Shown here: in pieces, positions 10,023 to 19,025 of the stretch | Numbering within the stretch: the stretch's first letter is position 1 | Layout: each line of letters starts with the position of its first letter | Assembly (NCBI RefSeq): GCF_900104215.1 | Contig: NZ_FMXO01000015.1 | Coordinates: 1 to 64,000, forward strand | Direction: 5' to 3' | From: Desulfonatronum thiosulfatophilum | GTDB lineage: Bacteria; Desulfobacterota; Desulfovibrionia; Desulfovibrionales; Desulfonatronaceae | DNA: 64,000 nucleotides | The notes under the pieces: model-generated | Database searches by the model: none | What the model was told of the DNA's origin: nothing | What the model saw: only the letters and a program-made list of their open reading frames with translations | Program-made: the position numbers and the translations under genes

Positions 10023-10610
10023 TTAGGAGCCTGCCGGATGCAAACCAGCCTGCAACCGGTTCTCCAACCACGGACACAGCCGTTCCAGGGCCATGTCAAC
10101 GGAACAGTCATCCATTTCCAGGATCAGATCGGCCGCCTCCCGATACAAGGGTTCGCGTTCAGCGTACAGTTCTTCCAGGGACTGTCCCGGCCGCCTGGCC
10201 AGCCCTCGCCCCTGGGCGTCTCGGACCCGCTCACAGACAGTGCCCACTGTGACCCGTAGATAAACCACCGGCCCCAGTTCCCGCAATCGCCGCACCGCGC
10301 TGGGCCCATAGATCACGCTCCCGCCGGTGGCCACCACGGTCCGCCACAGCCAGAGCTTTGCCACCACATCTTCTTCGGCCCGCAAAAAATTCTCCAGGCC
10401 GAACCGGTCCAGCAAGGCCTGCAAGGAACCACCCCAATGGGCCTCCATCAGCCGATCCGTATCCACCAGAGCCCAGCCTAGGCGTTCAGCCAAGGCGCGG
10501 CCCAAGGTGCTCTTGCCGGCTCCTGCCATGCCGATCAGGCTGACACAGGGCACGGTTTTAGGGGTGAAATCAGGGCTGGACAGCCGAAGATCCGGAAATG
10601 GCGAAGGCAT
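10023..10610 (-). CDS. aroK: Shikimate kinase
   Basis: Phosphorylates shikimate at the 3-hydroxyl in aromatic amino-acid synthesis. The 195-residue protein has a P-loop GMAGAGKST at residues 27-35, the shikimate-binding DTD of VDTDRLME, the GG of VATGGSVI, and an arginine-rich lid (RGLARRPGQ). It is slightly longer than typical (about 170) through an N-terminal extension of about 20 residues; a later start is possible but no better ribosome-binding site was seen. It is a single gene between the antiporter and the first LIV operon. Confidence 0.88.
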   Translation of the reverse strand: MPSPFPDLRLSSPDFTPKTVPCVSLIGMAGAGKSTLGRALAERLGWALVDTDRLMEAHWGGSLQALLDRFGLENFLRAEEDVVAKLWLWRTVVATGGSVIYGPSAVRRLRELGPVVYLRVTVGTVCERVRDAQGRGLARRPGQSLEELYAEREPLYREAADLILEMDDCSVDMALERLCPWLENRLQAGLHPAGS

Positions 10611-10676
10611 GAGAAATCAGGAGTCAAAATTAAGGGTTAGGTGACCCATCATCCGGAAGCGTACGGGCTCTTTTTG

Positions 10677-11399
10677 TTAGCCGCCCAGATACGCCTTCTT
10701 GATGTCCGGGTGATCCATGAGCTCTGAACAAGGGCCTTCGAGGCGAATGGCGCCTGTATCAAGGACATAAGCCCGGTGGGCGAACTGGAGGGCCAGCTTG
10801 GCGTTCTGCTCCACCAGCAGGATTGTCATGCCGCCCTGGTTCAGGCGCTTCAGGGCCCGGAACATGTCGTACATCAGCAGCGGAGCCAGGCCCATGGAGG
10901 GCTCGTCCAGCATCAGGAACTTGCACCCGGTCATCAGAGCCCGACTCACGGCCAGCATCTGCTGCTCGCCGCCGCTCAAGGATTCGCTGCGCTGGTGACG
11001 ACGCTCGTGCAGCCGGGGAAAAAGGTCGAAAATGTGTCGGTACTCCGCTTCCAGGTTCTCGCCGGGGTTGCGGGAATACGTTGCCAGCTTCAGGTTTTCC
11101 ATCACCGTGAGGTTGCCGAAGATGTGCCGTCCCTCGGGGCACAGGGCCATCTTCAGCTTGCTCACAACTTCATGGGCCGGGGTCTTGAGCAGATTCTTGC
11201 CCTGGAACAGGACCTCGCCTTCCGTGACCCTGGGACCCTCCGGCGGGGGAAGACGGGCCACGGACATCAGCGTGGTGGACTTGCCCGCGCCGTTGGCACC
11301 AATAAGCGTGACCACCTCGCCCTCATTGACGTGAAAGCTGATCCCGTGCAGGGCCTCGATATTGCCGTACTTGACCTTGAGGTTCTCGACTGAAAGCAT
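10677..11399 (-). CDS. livF: Branched-chain amino-acid ABC transporter ATPase, LivF type (cluster 1)
   Basis: One of the two nucleotide-binding subunits of a HAAT-family importer. The 240-residue protein has Walker A GANGAGKST at 34-42, signature LSGGEQQ, Walker B FLMLDEPSMGLAP and the switch histidine replaced by Gln (LLVEQNAKL), as is normal in LivF proteins. The start MLSVENLKVKYG is chosen because its ATG overlaps the livG stop (ATGA), a sign of translational coupling. The substrate may be branched-chain or other amino acids, or amides; it cannot be read from the ATPase. Confidence 0.93.
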   Translation of the reverse strand: MLSVENLKVKYGNIEALHGISFHVNEGEVVTLIGANGAGKSTTLMSVARLPPPEGPRVTEGEVLFQGKNLLKTPAHEVVSKLKMALCPEGRHIFGNLTVMENLKLATYSRNPGENLEAEYRHIFDLFPRLHERRHQRSESLSGGEQQMLAVSRALMTGCKFLMLDEPSMGLAPLLMYDMFRALKRLNQGGMTILLVEQNAKLALQFAHRAYVLDTGAIRLEGPCSELMDHPDIKKAYLGG

Positions 11400-12166
11400 C
11401 ACAGCGTTCCATCTCCCAGATAGGCTTTGATCACGTCGGGGTTGTTCTGAATCTGTTCCGGGGTTCCTTCGGCAATGGTCGAGCCGAAATCGATCACCTT
11501 GATCCAAGTGCACAGACTCATGACCACCTGCATCTGGTGCTCGATCATCCAGATGGTCAGCTTGAATTCCTTGTGGATCCAGCGAATGAGCTGGATCAGC
11601 CCGTCCACGTCCGAAGTGTTCAGTCCGGCCGCCGGTTCGTCCAGAAGCAGCAGATCCGGCTTGACCGCCAGAGCCCGGGCGATCTCCACCCGGCGCTGCA
11701 TGCCGTAAGGCAGGTTCCTGGGCCGCTCGTGGGCGTAGCGATCCAGCTGCAACGCCTCCAGAATCTCATGAGCGTTGCGCTCTATATCGGCCTCTGCCCG
11801 CTGATATCGCTTAGTTCGCAACAGGGCGTCCGCCAGATTGTACCCCAGGGTCTGGTGCCGGGCCAGCCGGATGTTGTCCAGCACGGTCATGTCGTGCCAA
11901 AGACGGATGTTCTGAAACGTCCGGGCCACGCCCAAAGCGGTTATCTTGTGCGGCTTCATGGGCTTGGTGTCCCTGCCCTTGAAAAGAATTTGCCCCTGGG
12001 TCGGCTTGTAAAAACCGCTGACCAGATTGAACACCGTGGTTTTGCCAGCGCCGTTGGGGCCGATCAGGCCGTTCAGTTCGCCTCCGTCGAAGCGGAGATT
12101 GAAGTCCGAGAGGGCGCACAGGCCGCCAAAAACCTGGGTCATCGATTGTATCTCAAGCAAGGCCAT
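11399..12166 (-). CDS. livG: Branched-chain amino-acid ABC transporter ATPase, LivG type (cluster 1)
   Basis: Second ATPase of the importer, 255 residues: Walker A GPNGAGKTT, a LivG-type long insert before the signature, signature region NLPYGMQRRVEIARAL, Walker B LLLLDEPAAGLN, and H-loop MIEHQMQVVM. The ATG at 12166 has a GGAGG ribosome-binding site 8 nt upstream. A GTG five codons earlier sits within that site and is rejected. It overlaps livF by the ATGA tetranucleotide and begins 18 nt after livM. Confidence 0.93.
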   Translation of the reverse strand: MALLEIQSMTQVFGGLCALSDFNLRFDGGELNGLIGPNGAGKTTVFNLVSGFYKPTQGQILFKGRDTKPMKPHKITALGVARTFQNIRLWHDMTVLDNIRLARHQTLGYNLADALLRTKRYQRAEADIERNAHEILEALQLDRYAHERPRNLPYGMQRRVEIARALAVKPDLLLLDEPAAGLNTSDVDGLIQLIRWIHKEFKLTIWMIEHQMQVVMSLCTWIKVIDFGSTIAEGTPEQIQNNPDVIKAYLGDGTL

Positions 12167-12184
12167 ATCTCTTTCCTCCACGTC

Positions 12185-13198
12185 CTACTTGAACTGAAAC
12201 CAGCGGCGCAGGCGCGGGAATATGTCGGACAGCTCCCGGTTGCCCATGATTCCTTCGGGCCGGAAGTGCATCAAAATGATCAGCATCAGGGGGACGATCA
12301 CCCACTTGATGATCTGCAACGGCCGCATGGCTTCCATCAGCACGGTGAACAAAACCGCCGAAAGCACTGAACCGGTCAGGGAGCCCATGCCGCCCAGGTA
12401 GACCATGACCATGATCTCCGTTGTCTTCAGAATGCCGAAGGCCCCGGGGTTCACATAGCCCAGAACGTGAGCGAACAGGCCGCCGGCCAGCCCGGCCAAG
12501 CCCGAGGAAAGCATGAAGGCGACCACCTTCATCTTGTTGGTGTTCACGCTCATGATTTCCGCGGCCACCTCGTCCTGGCGCACGGCAATGATGCCTTTGC
12601 CGTAGGTTGAGGAAACAAAACGCCGGATGATCCAGATGGTGAACACGGTTGAGATGAAAATCCAGATCAGCATCCAGGGCAGCTCGATTACGTCCTCCAT
12701 GAACACCACCACGGATCGCATGCCCATAAATCCTCTGGGGCCGCCGATGGCGCTGATGTTCTCGATGGTGCTCTTGATGATGTACAGTGAGGCGATGGTG
12801 ATGATGGCCAGATAGTCGTCCCGGGTCTTGAAGGACGGGATGGCCACCAGCAGACCGGCCAGAGCCGCGGCCACGGCCCCGCCCAGCAGGCACAGGGGAA
12901 AGATGACCAAAGCCAGCTCTGGAGAAAGCACCGCGGGACCGAAAACCCTGTCGTCCGTGAGCAGCCAGACCGAAAGCAGCGAGGAAACATAGGCGCCGAC
13001 CGCCATGAAACCGGCATGGCCGCAGGAGAATTCGCCCATGTAACCGTTGACGATGTTCAGGCTGGAAGAAAGAATAATATTGATGCCCATGAACATGATC
13101 ACGGTCTGAATATAAAGATCGATCATTCCGCCCTGGCTCATGCCGATCAGCCCGGCAAAAAGCGCGGCCAGCAGAATGGGCATGGTGAAACGCTGCAT
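12185..13198 (-). CDS. livM: Branched-chain amino-acid ABC transporter permease, LivM type (cluster 1)
   Basis: Integral membrane permease of 337 residues with about nine hydrophobic segments. It carries the LivM-type motif GYMGEFSCGHAGFMAVGAY near residues 52-70 and the EAA-like cytoplasmic loop (GKGIIAVRQDEVAAEIMSV) that contacts the ATPases. It is separated from livH by a 168-nt gap containing a small GTCCCGAC/GTCGGGAC inverted repeat, so the operon is less compact here than in cluster 2. Confidence 0.92.
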   Translation of the reverse strand: MQRFTMPILLAALFAGLIGMSQGGMIDLYIQTVIMFMGINIILSSSLNIVNGYMGEFSCGHAGFMAVGAYVSSLLSVWLLTDDRVFGPAVLSPELALVIFPLCLLGGAVAAALAGLLVAIPSFKTRDDYLAIITIASLYIIKSTIENISAIGGPRGFMGMRSVVVFMEDVIELPWMLIWIFISTVFTIWIIRRFVSSTYGKGIIAVRQDEVAAEIMSVNTNKMKVVAFMLSSGLAGLAGGLFAHVLGYVNPGAFGILKTTEIMVMVYLGGMGSLTGSVLSAVLFTVLMEAMRPLQIIKWVIVPLMLIILMHFRPEGIMGNRELSDIFPRLRRWFQFK

Positions 13199-13366
13199 GG
13201 TTTCTGTCCGCCTATGATGAAGGTTGAAGTGTTGCCGGCCGTGAGCGAACTTTTGTGGATCGGTCCGGCCGAAACGCGAGAATCAATGCCCGCACGGTCC
13301 CGACCATGACGCAGGGGCAGCGTCGGGACAAGGCAAATCGGACCAGGAACGCATCAGCTTAAGCCG

Positions 13367-14290
13367 CTAGATCTTCGTCGTGATGGCCGTCCCGAAGATG
13401 CCGGTCGGCTTCAGGGACAGGATCAGCAGGAGGATGGAAAAGGCGATCAGGTCCCGGAATGTGGATGGGAAAAAAGCCACGACCATGATCTCCAGAAAGC
13501 CGAGCAGAAAGCCGCCCACGAAGGCTCCGCGAATGTCGCCGATTCCCCCCACCACCGCGGCGATGAAGGCCTTCCAGCCGATCATTGCTCCCATGTACGG
13601 CTCCAACACGGGATAGGACATGGAGTAGAGCAGCCCGGCCAGCCCGGCCAAAGACGATCCCATGACGAAGGTGATAACCACGATGGTGGTCACGGGGATG
13701 CCCATCAATGGAATGGCGAAACGATCGTAGGAGATGGCCCGCATGGCCATGCCGATCCGCGTTTTGGAAATAATGGCGTACAGTCCGGCAAAGACCAGGA
13801 AGGCGGTAAGAATGGTCATCACCCTTAGGTTGGTGAAGGTGACTCCGCCGACGGTGTACACAGTGCGCTCCACCAGGTCCGGAAAACTGCGCCGGCTCGC
13901 TCCGAGTACGGCCAGATTGGCATGCTGCAGAATCAGTCCGCACATCAGGGCCGTGATCACCACGTACAGCCGGTGCGCCCCCTTGTTGCGCAGCGGCCGA
14001 TATGCCACGCGCTCGATGGTCACGCCCACGCCCGCGGTGAGGATCATGGTTATCGGGATGGTCAGCAGGAGCACCACATGGTTGGGCAGTCCGAAGCTGA
14101 AGTCCGTATACATGCCCATCAGGAAGGTGGCCGCGAAATAGGCGATGAAGGCCCCGACCATGAAGATGTCGCCGTGGGCGAAATTGATCAACCGCAACAC
14201 GCCGTAGACCAGGCAGTATCCCAGGGCGATCAGGGAGTAAAAGCTGCCCCATTGCAAGGCGTTCATGATGTTCTGAAACAATGATTCCAC
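13367..14290 (-). CDS. livH: Branched-chain amino-acid ABC transporter permease, LivH type (cluster 1)
   Basis: The 307-residue integral membrane permease opens with LQWGSFYSLIALGYCLVYG and INFAHGDIFMVGAF, the usual LivH N-terminal motif, and contains the coupling-loop sequence MAMRAISYDRFAIPLMGI. The start is a GTG with a weak ribosome-binding site. It is kept because homologues begin with the same MESLFQN-type leader. It lies downstream of the binding-protein gene with a hairpin in between, which would favour excess binding protein over membrane subunits. Confidence 0.92.
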   Translation of the reverse strand: MESLFQNIMNALQWGSFYSLIALGYCLVYGVLRLINFAHGDIFMVGAFIAYFAATFLMGMYTDFSFGLPNHVVLLLTIPITMILTAGVGVTIERVAYRPLRNKGAHRLYVVITALMCGLILQHANLAVLGASRRSFPDLVERTVYTVGGVTFTNLRVMTILTAFLVFAGLYAIISKTRIGMAMRAISYDRFAIPLMGIPVTTIVVITFVMGSSLAGLAGLLYSMSYPVLEPYMGAMIGWKAFIAAVVGGIGDIRGAFVGGFLLGFLEIMVVAFFPSTFRDLIAFSILLLILSLKPTGIFGTAITTKI

Positions 14291-14486
14291 GGGAATGCCT
14301 CGAAATTAGTATAAATAAATTGATGATAGAGAAATGGAGAAATCGGCATCAACGTCCGGATCATGACGAGCAGCAAGCCGACCAAAAAACTGCACCGGGT
14401 GCGCCGGATTTCCGACTACTGGGGATTGGGCATTTAACTGCCTGAAAGACCGTCCCACGTCATCAAATCATACAACCGTCAAAACA

Positions 14487-14518
14487 TGCCGGGACGGCCT
14501 CATGAGCCCGCCCCGGCA
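14487..14518 (-). terminator. Intra-operon hairpin between binding protein and livH (cluster 1)
   Basis: An 11-bp imperfect GC-rich stem (TGCCGGGACGG with CCGCCCCGGCA, one mismatch) lies just past the binding-protein stop. There is no U-run, so it is more likely an mRNA-stabilising or attenuating hairpin than a full terminator. Cluster 2 has a hairpin in the same place. Confidence 0.6.
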
Positions 14519-14532
14519 CAAACAGCCTAGCC

Positions 14533-15726
14533 CTAAGGGCACACGGATTCGGTGAATTCGAATTCTCCAGCATCGTTGATCTTGACAACTACGGCGCACT
14601 TGATGGGATCGCCTTCGTCGTCGAAGCGCATGGAACCGGTGATGCCGTCGAATTCCTCGATGGCGGCCATAGCATCGCGGATGCTCGCCCTATCGTTGCG
14701 CAGGTTGCCGGACAGGCCACCGGTGGCCTGAATGGCCTGCAACACAAGACGGGTCGCATCCCAGGTCAGAGCGGCGACGTCGTCGGGTGTGTAGCCGTAT
14801 TTGGCTTCATACTTCTCGATGAAGTCCTTCGTGGCGCCGGTGGCGCCGGCCGCGGCGTAGTGGGTGGAGAAATAGTGGCCTTTGCACAGATCTCCGCACA
14901 GGGTCATCAGTTCGGCGGAGCCCCAGGCATCCGCACCCATGAAGGGGCCTTGCCAGCCCAGATCGCTGGCCTGGCGGACAATGAGGGCGACCTCATTGTA
15001 GTTGTTCGGCAGGAAGATGACATCTGGCCGGGCTGCGATGATCTTTGTCAATTGGGCGCTGAAGTCCTGGTCCCGGTCGCCGTAGGACTCGTAGGCCACC
15101 ACGGAACCCTGACCGTTCTTGGATTCAAAGTCGGCCCGGAAAAATTCCGCCAAGCCCTTGCTGTAGTCGTTGGCCAGGGCGAACAGAACTGCCGCCTTCT
15201 TGGCGTCGAACTGCTTCATGGCGAAATCCACGGCCACCGGAGCCTGGAAGGGATCCAGGAACGCCGCCCGGAAGACCCAGGGACGATTGAGGGTCGTGTC
15301 CGGGTTGGTGGACCAGGGAGAGATCATGGGCGTGCGGTTGTCGTTGGCCACCTGACCGGCCGGAACCGCCTGCTTGCTGGACTGCGGGCCGACAATGGCC
15401 AGAACCTGATCCCGGTCGATGAGCTTCAGAGTAGTCATGACCGCGGATTCCGGCTTGGATTCGTTGTCCTCGTAGATGAACCGCAGCGGAACTTTTACTC
15501 CGCCGACTTCCAGGCCGCCCTGGGCCATTATCTCCTCGCGCAGCATTTCAGCGGCATAGCGTGAAGACTCCCCGACCTTGGGAATATCCCCGGTCAGGGG
15601 AATGACAAAACCGATGGTCAGAGGCTTGGCTGCATGCGAGGAAGTTGTTTCCCCCATTGCTCCCAGAAGAAGGGAACAGCCGAAAATCATTGCCATTGCC
15701 AGCAAACCCAACCGCTTTTTGTTCAT
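14533..15726 (-). CDS. ABC transporter substrate-binding protein, LivK/amide-urea type (cluster 1)
   Basis: Periplasmic type I binding protein, 397 residues. The signal peptide (basic MNKKRLG, hydrophobic core, probable cleavage near SSHA-AKP) is followed by the mature start LTIGFVIPLTGDIPKVGESSRYAAE, typical of HAAT binding proteins. A GGAG ribosome-binding site lies 9 nt before the ATG. A longer reading frame upstream lacks a signal peptide and is rejected. It is the first gene of the leftward operon. Two late cysteine pairs (CGDLC and the terminal SVCP) suggest structural disulphides. The ligand is unknown. Confidence 0.9.
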   Translation of the reverse strand: MNKKRLGLLAMAMIFGCSLLLGAMGETTSSHAAKPLTIGFVIPLTGDIPKVGESSRYAAEMLREEIMAQGGLEVGGVKVPLRFIYEDNESKPESAVMTTLKLIDRDQVLAIVGPQSSKQAVPAGQVANDNRTPMISPWSTNPDTTLNRPWVFRAAFLDPFQAPVAVDFAMKQFDAKKAAVLFALANDYSKGLAEFFRADFESKNGQGSVVAYESYGDRDQDFSAQLTKIIAARPDVIFLPNNYNEVALIVRQASDLGWQGPFMGADAWGSAELMTLCGDLCKGHYFSTHYAAAGATGATKDFIEKYEAKYGYTPDDVAALTWDATRLVLQAIQATGGLSGNLRNDRASIRDAMAAIEEFDGITGSMRFDDEGDPIKCAVVVKINDAGEFEFTESVCP

Positions 15727-15913
15727 ACGCTTGTCTCCGTATAAAAGGTTGAAACCCGAAATCTTAGGGCTGAACAAGGCATTAGACGAACTCTTGAAAA
15801 AACAAAAGAGGCTTGAGCATTTTTTTGATCTGCCCACGGCACGAAGAGGAACTCGCACGCAATGGCCACTGTGAAATAACGAACGTGCAGCCACTGCTTG
15901 ACATCATTTTATA

Positions 15914-16455
15914 ATGGCAAAGCAGTATTATGTGAACGTAACGGTATTGGAAGTGGCGAAGAACGCATTCAATGCGGCCGAGGTCTCTGACCAAGCCAAG
16001 ACCAAAGCGCAATCCGGAGCGGAAATCGTCCAGAAGGCGGTCAAAGCCATTGCCCACGTCCAACGCAACGCTTTGGATCTCAAGAAAAAGATTGCCAGCC
16101 TTGGCAACAAGGCGGACGGCATTGGTCGGATCATGAACGTGATCGAAGATATCGCGGATTAGACCTACCTTCTGGCTCTGAACGCGGCCATCGAAGCGGC
16201 ACGGGCCGGTGATGCGGGGCGGAAATTTGCCGTGGTGGCCGATGAGGTCCGTAAGCTCGCGGAAAGGACCATGGCCGCGGCCGCCGAGGAGCAGTCCACA
16301 GCCAGCGAACAGATCACGAGATCCGTGGAAGAGATTGACACTATTTCAACGAGAATTCAGAAGCCACGCATTCCTCGTCCCAGGCCATCGACACCTTGAA
16401 CCATGGCCTGCGGGAAATCAGCGATCAGGTCGAGGAGTTGAAAAAGGCGGAGTAG
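15914..16455 (+). pseudogene. Methyl-accepting chemotaxis protein, signalling-domain remnant
   Basis: The frame encodes part of an MCP cytoplasmic domain ending at an in-frame TAG (16160-16162), exactly where relatives have Gln in [20 protein letters not shown]. Translation past the stop continues [32 protein letters not shown], the hairpin-tip consensus. The sequence then jumps straight to [14 protein letters not shown], so the segment normally between is missing. A frameshift follows ([14 protein letters not shown] in the next frame) and the frame ends at 16453-16455. Transmembrane, sensor and HAMP parts are absent. This is a clear degraded fragment with at least three lesions. Confidence 0.88.
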
Positions 16456-16593
16456 CAGGTTCAGACGTCGCTGTGGATCTCATTGTCCAATCACGAACGT
16501 CCCGGTGAGGAGCCCAAAGTTGTTTCGCACCAGGCAGTGATAAGTGGTCAGATGGTCAGTGATTCTTGCTTGCGGATTTTGCAAGGATCATTG

Positions 16594-17448
16594 TCATGAA
16601 CTCCAGATCAGAGCGACCCATTCGCCTTGGACCAGTTTCCGTGGAGTGGGCAGACCCAGGGCGAGGTATGCCGCTTCCACGCGCGGAGACTGATCCCGCA
16701 GGATGCCGGAAAGCACAAGACTGCCACCGGGTTGCTGGAGATGGGAAACCAGGTCCGTGGCCATGTGTACCAGGGGTCCGGAAAGAATATTGGCCAGAAT
16801 CAGGTCGAATCGCCTTCCCTGCTCCAGAATGTCCAGGGCTCCCCGCCGGACCGTCACGTTCTCCACTGCGTTGAGGGCGAAATTCTCCCGTGCATTGTCC
16901 ACGGCAATAGGGTCGATATCCAAGGCGGTTCCGGTCATCCCGAGCTTGGCGCAGGCCAGGGCCAGAATCCCGGATCCCGTACCCAAATCAAGAAATGTCG
17001 CAGATTCGGAGACGGCCTGTTCTTCCCGGAGCATGGCCACGGCCTGCAGGCAAAGCGCCGTGGTGGCATGATGTCCGGTGCCGAAGGCCATTTTCGGCTC
17101 GATGTACAGCGGAATAAGACCTCCGGCGTCCGTCTCGCTGTTCAACCAGGGCGGGAGGACCATGAACGTGTCGCGGATGCGCACCGGCACGAAAAATTCC
17201 TTCCACGACTCGCTCCAGTCCCGATCCTCGAATGTGGAAACGCTGCAATCCGCCTCCGGCCACTGTCCGCGTACCGCCTTGACAAGGTCCTGGGCGTCCG
17301 CATCCTTTTCAAAATAGATCACGAACCGGGTCCTCGACGCCTCCGCGGCCTCGACCTCCCATCCCCAAGATATTCGCTGGGCCAGATAGCCGACGAACAG
17401 GTCTTCCTGTTCCGCCGCCACGAGAATTTCCACCCGCAATAGTTTCAT
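16594..17448 (-). CDS. prmA: Ribosomal protein L11 methyltransferase
   Basis: SAM-dependent methyltransferase that trimethylates L11. The 284-residue protein has an N-terminal substrate-recognition domain (to about residue 95), a linker, and a class I fold with the SAM motif FLDLGTGSGILALACAK, DIDPIAVDNA and the catalytic-loop motif LANILSGPL. MAFGTGHHATT is the PrmA signature just before the SAM motif. AGAGGAA precedes the ATG. It is monocistronic or weakly linked to the small gene upstream; a diverged copy of the palindromic repeat lies in between. Confidence 0.93.
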   Translation of the reverse strand: MKLLRVEILVAAEQEDLFVGYLAQRISWGWEVEAAEASRTRFVIYFEKDADAQDLVKAVRGQWPEADCSVSTFEDRDWSESWKEFFVPVRIRDTFMVLPPWLNSETDAGGLIPLYIEPKMAFGTGHHATTALCLQAVAMLREEQAVSESATFLDLGTGSGILALACAKLGMTGTALDIDPIAVDNARENFALNAVENVTVRRGALDILEQGRRFDLILANILSGPLVHMATDLVSHLQQPGGSLVLSGILRDQSPRVEAAYLALGLPTPRKLVQGEWVALIWSS

Positions 17449-17474
17449 GATTCCTCTGGTTGATGCTTTGATGA

Positions 17475-17547
17475 GACCGCCGCACCCCAGTGCGTCAAGT
17501 TTGGAACGTTCGCGTCACTTCCAATATTCCCGATGACACCGCGCCGC
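17475..17547. repeat. Palindromic element, diverged copy B
   Basis: About 73 nt align with the left two-thirds of the element at 9873-9966: GACCGCC.CACC.CAG.GCG.CAAGTT, then CACTTCCAATATT and CGCGCCGC. The right arm is largely lost, so it no longer forms the long hairpin. It lies between prmA and the 61-aa gene. Confidence 0.6.
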
Positions 17548-17555
17548 TTCGGAAA

Positions 17556-17741
17556 TTACACTACTTCATCGACAAACTGCCCGGTAGCTTGCTCCGGCGA
17601 TCGGGAGGCCGTGACGACATCGTCTTGTTGGCGCATTTCAATATTTCGCAGCCGCTCCTGTTCGGCGATCTGTCGGGTTCCTTCGTCAGCCCTTACAGCC
17701 AGAACACTGGACAAATCTGCCTGTGCAGTGGATACATCCAT
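17556..17741 (-). CDS. Small hypothetical protein (61 aa)
   Basis: A perfect AGGAGG lies 7 nt before an ATG, 28 nt downstream of argD, and the frame gives 61 residues. The product is polar, begins MDVSTAQADLSSVLAV, and has a Gln/Arg/Glu-rich middle suggesting a helix; there is no signal peptide or membrane segment. The MDVS start slightly recalls small YjfB-type motility proteins but the rest does not match, so no function is assigned. Strong translation signals and position make it a credible gene in the argD transcript. Confidence 0.6.
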   Translation of the reverse strand: MDVSTAQADLSSVLAVRADEGTRQIAEQERLRNIEMRQQDDVVTASRSPEQATGQFVDEVV

Positions 17742-17769
17742 ACGTAATCCTCCTTGTTAAGCCTTCAAC

Positions 17770-18969
17770 CTACTTTTTCTTCAGGATATCTCCCAAGGCT
17801 TGGCTGAAACGCGCCAGGTCTTCCTCGGTCACCACAAGTGGCGGCAGGAGGCGGAGCACCCGGTCCTGGGTCAGATTCAGCACGAAGCCGGATTCGAGCA
17901 ACTCCCGCCAGACTTCCTGCCCTGGAAATGCCAGCTCGATGCCGAGCATCAATCCCCTGCCCCGAACATCAACAATCTTGCCGGGATGGAGAGCCTGAAG
18001 TTCGCGGAACATTCCCTGGGCAATGTTGCCTATTGTTTCAGCCCGCTGCGCAAAGTCGTCCCGGAGCAGGATGTCCACGACCCGTGCGGCCACCGCGGCC
18101 ACCAGCGGACCTCCGCCGAAAGTAGTGGCATGGCTGCCCGGCACGAAACCCTGGGACGTTTCCGCGGTGCAGAGCATCGCCCCCATGGGCAAACCATTGG
18201 CCAGGGCCTTGGCCGTTGTCAGGATGTCCGGCGAAATCGCGGCATGCTCATGGGCCCAAAATTTGCCGCTGCGTCCCAATCCGGTCTGCACTTCATCCAC
18301 CATCAGCAGTATGCCGCGATCTCGACATAGTTCCTGGACCGCCAGCAGATAGGAATTTTCAAGAGGCCGAACCCCGCCCTCACCTTGGATGATCTCCAGA
18401 AGAATGCCGGCTGTTTTCTGGGATACAGCCTGTTCCAGAGCCGGGAAATCCCCAAATGGTATGTTCTGAAATCCTTCCGGCAAGGGGGCGAAGCCGTCCT
18501 TGACCTTGTCCTGTCCCGTGGCTGTCAGCGTGGCCAAGGTCCGGCCGTGAAAAGAGCCGGCCAGGGAGATGATCTCGTAGGCATCCCGACCCTTGACCTT
18601 TTGCATGTACCGGCGCGCCAGCTTGATGCCCGCCTCGTTAGCCTCGGCTCCGGAGTTGCAAAAAAAGACTTTGTCCAGGGAACAGGTTGCCAGCAATTTT
18701 TCCGCCAGGACAAGCTGCTCGTCCTGGTGAAAAAGATTGCTGACATGGATCAGACGTTCGGCCTGCTCCCGCATTACGGCAAGCAGTTCCGGATGGCTGT
18801 GGCCGAGGTTGCAGACGGCGATTCCCGCCAGCAGATCCAGATATTCCCGGCCCTGGGGGTCATAAAGCTTGCACCCCGAGGCCCTGGTCACGGCCAAGGG
18901 ATATCGTCCGTAGGTATGGCAAAGCACGCGTTGTTCGCGTTCCTGATAATTTGCAAGGGATGGAGTCAT
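17770..18969 (-). CDS. argD: Acetylornithine aminotransferase
   Basis: PLP-dependent class III aminotransferase of arginine synthesis, 399 residues. Visible motifs are the phosphate-binding FCNSGAEANEAGIKLAR, SFHGRTLAT, LLMVDEVQTGLGRSGKFWAHEH (Asp contacting the PLP nitrogen), and the Schiff-base lysine in TTAKALANGLPMGA. Length and motifs fit ArgD; members can also act on succinyldiaminopimelate. It is upstream of the 61-aa gene and 56 nt downstream of dut on the same strand. Confidence 0.92.
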   Translation of the reverse strand: MTPSLANYQEREQRVLCHTYGRYPLAVTRASGCKLYDPQGREYLDLLAGIAVCNLGHSHPELLAVMREQAERLIHVSNLFHQDEQLVLAEKLLATCSLDKVFFCNSGAEANEAGIKLARRYMQKVKGRDAYEIISLAGSFHGRTLATLTATGQDKVKDGFAPLPEGFQNIPFGDFPALEQAVSQKTAGILLEIIQGEGGVRPLENSYLLAVQELCRDRGILLMVDEVQTGLGRSGKFWAHEHAAISPDILTTAKALANGLPMGAMLCTAETSQGFVPGSHATTFGGGPLVAAVAARVVDILLRDDFAQRAETIGNIAQGMFRELQALHPGKIVDVRGRGLMLGIELAFPGQEVWRELLESGFVLNLTQDRVLRLLPPLVVTEEDLARFSQALGDILKKK

Positions 18970-19025
18970 GGTTTTCCGGTGGCTTTATGATTTTAAATAT
19001 TTTAGGGTGTGAGTGAAATAACCAG

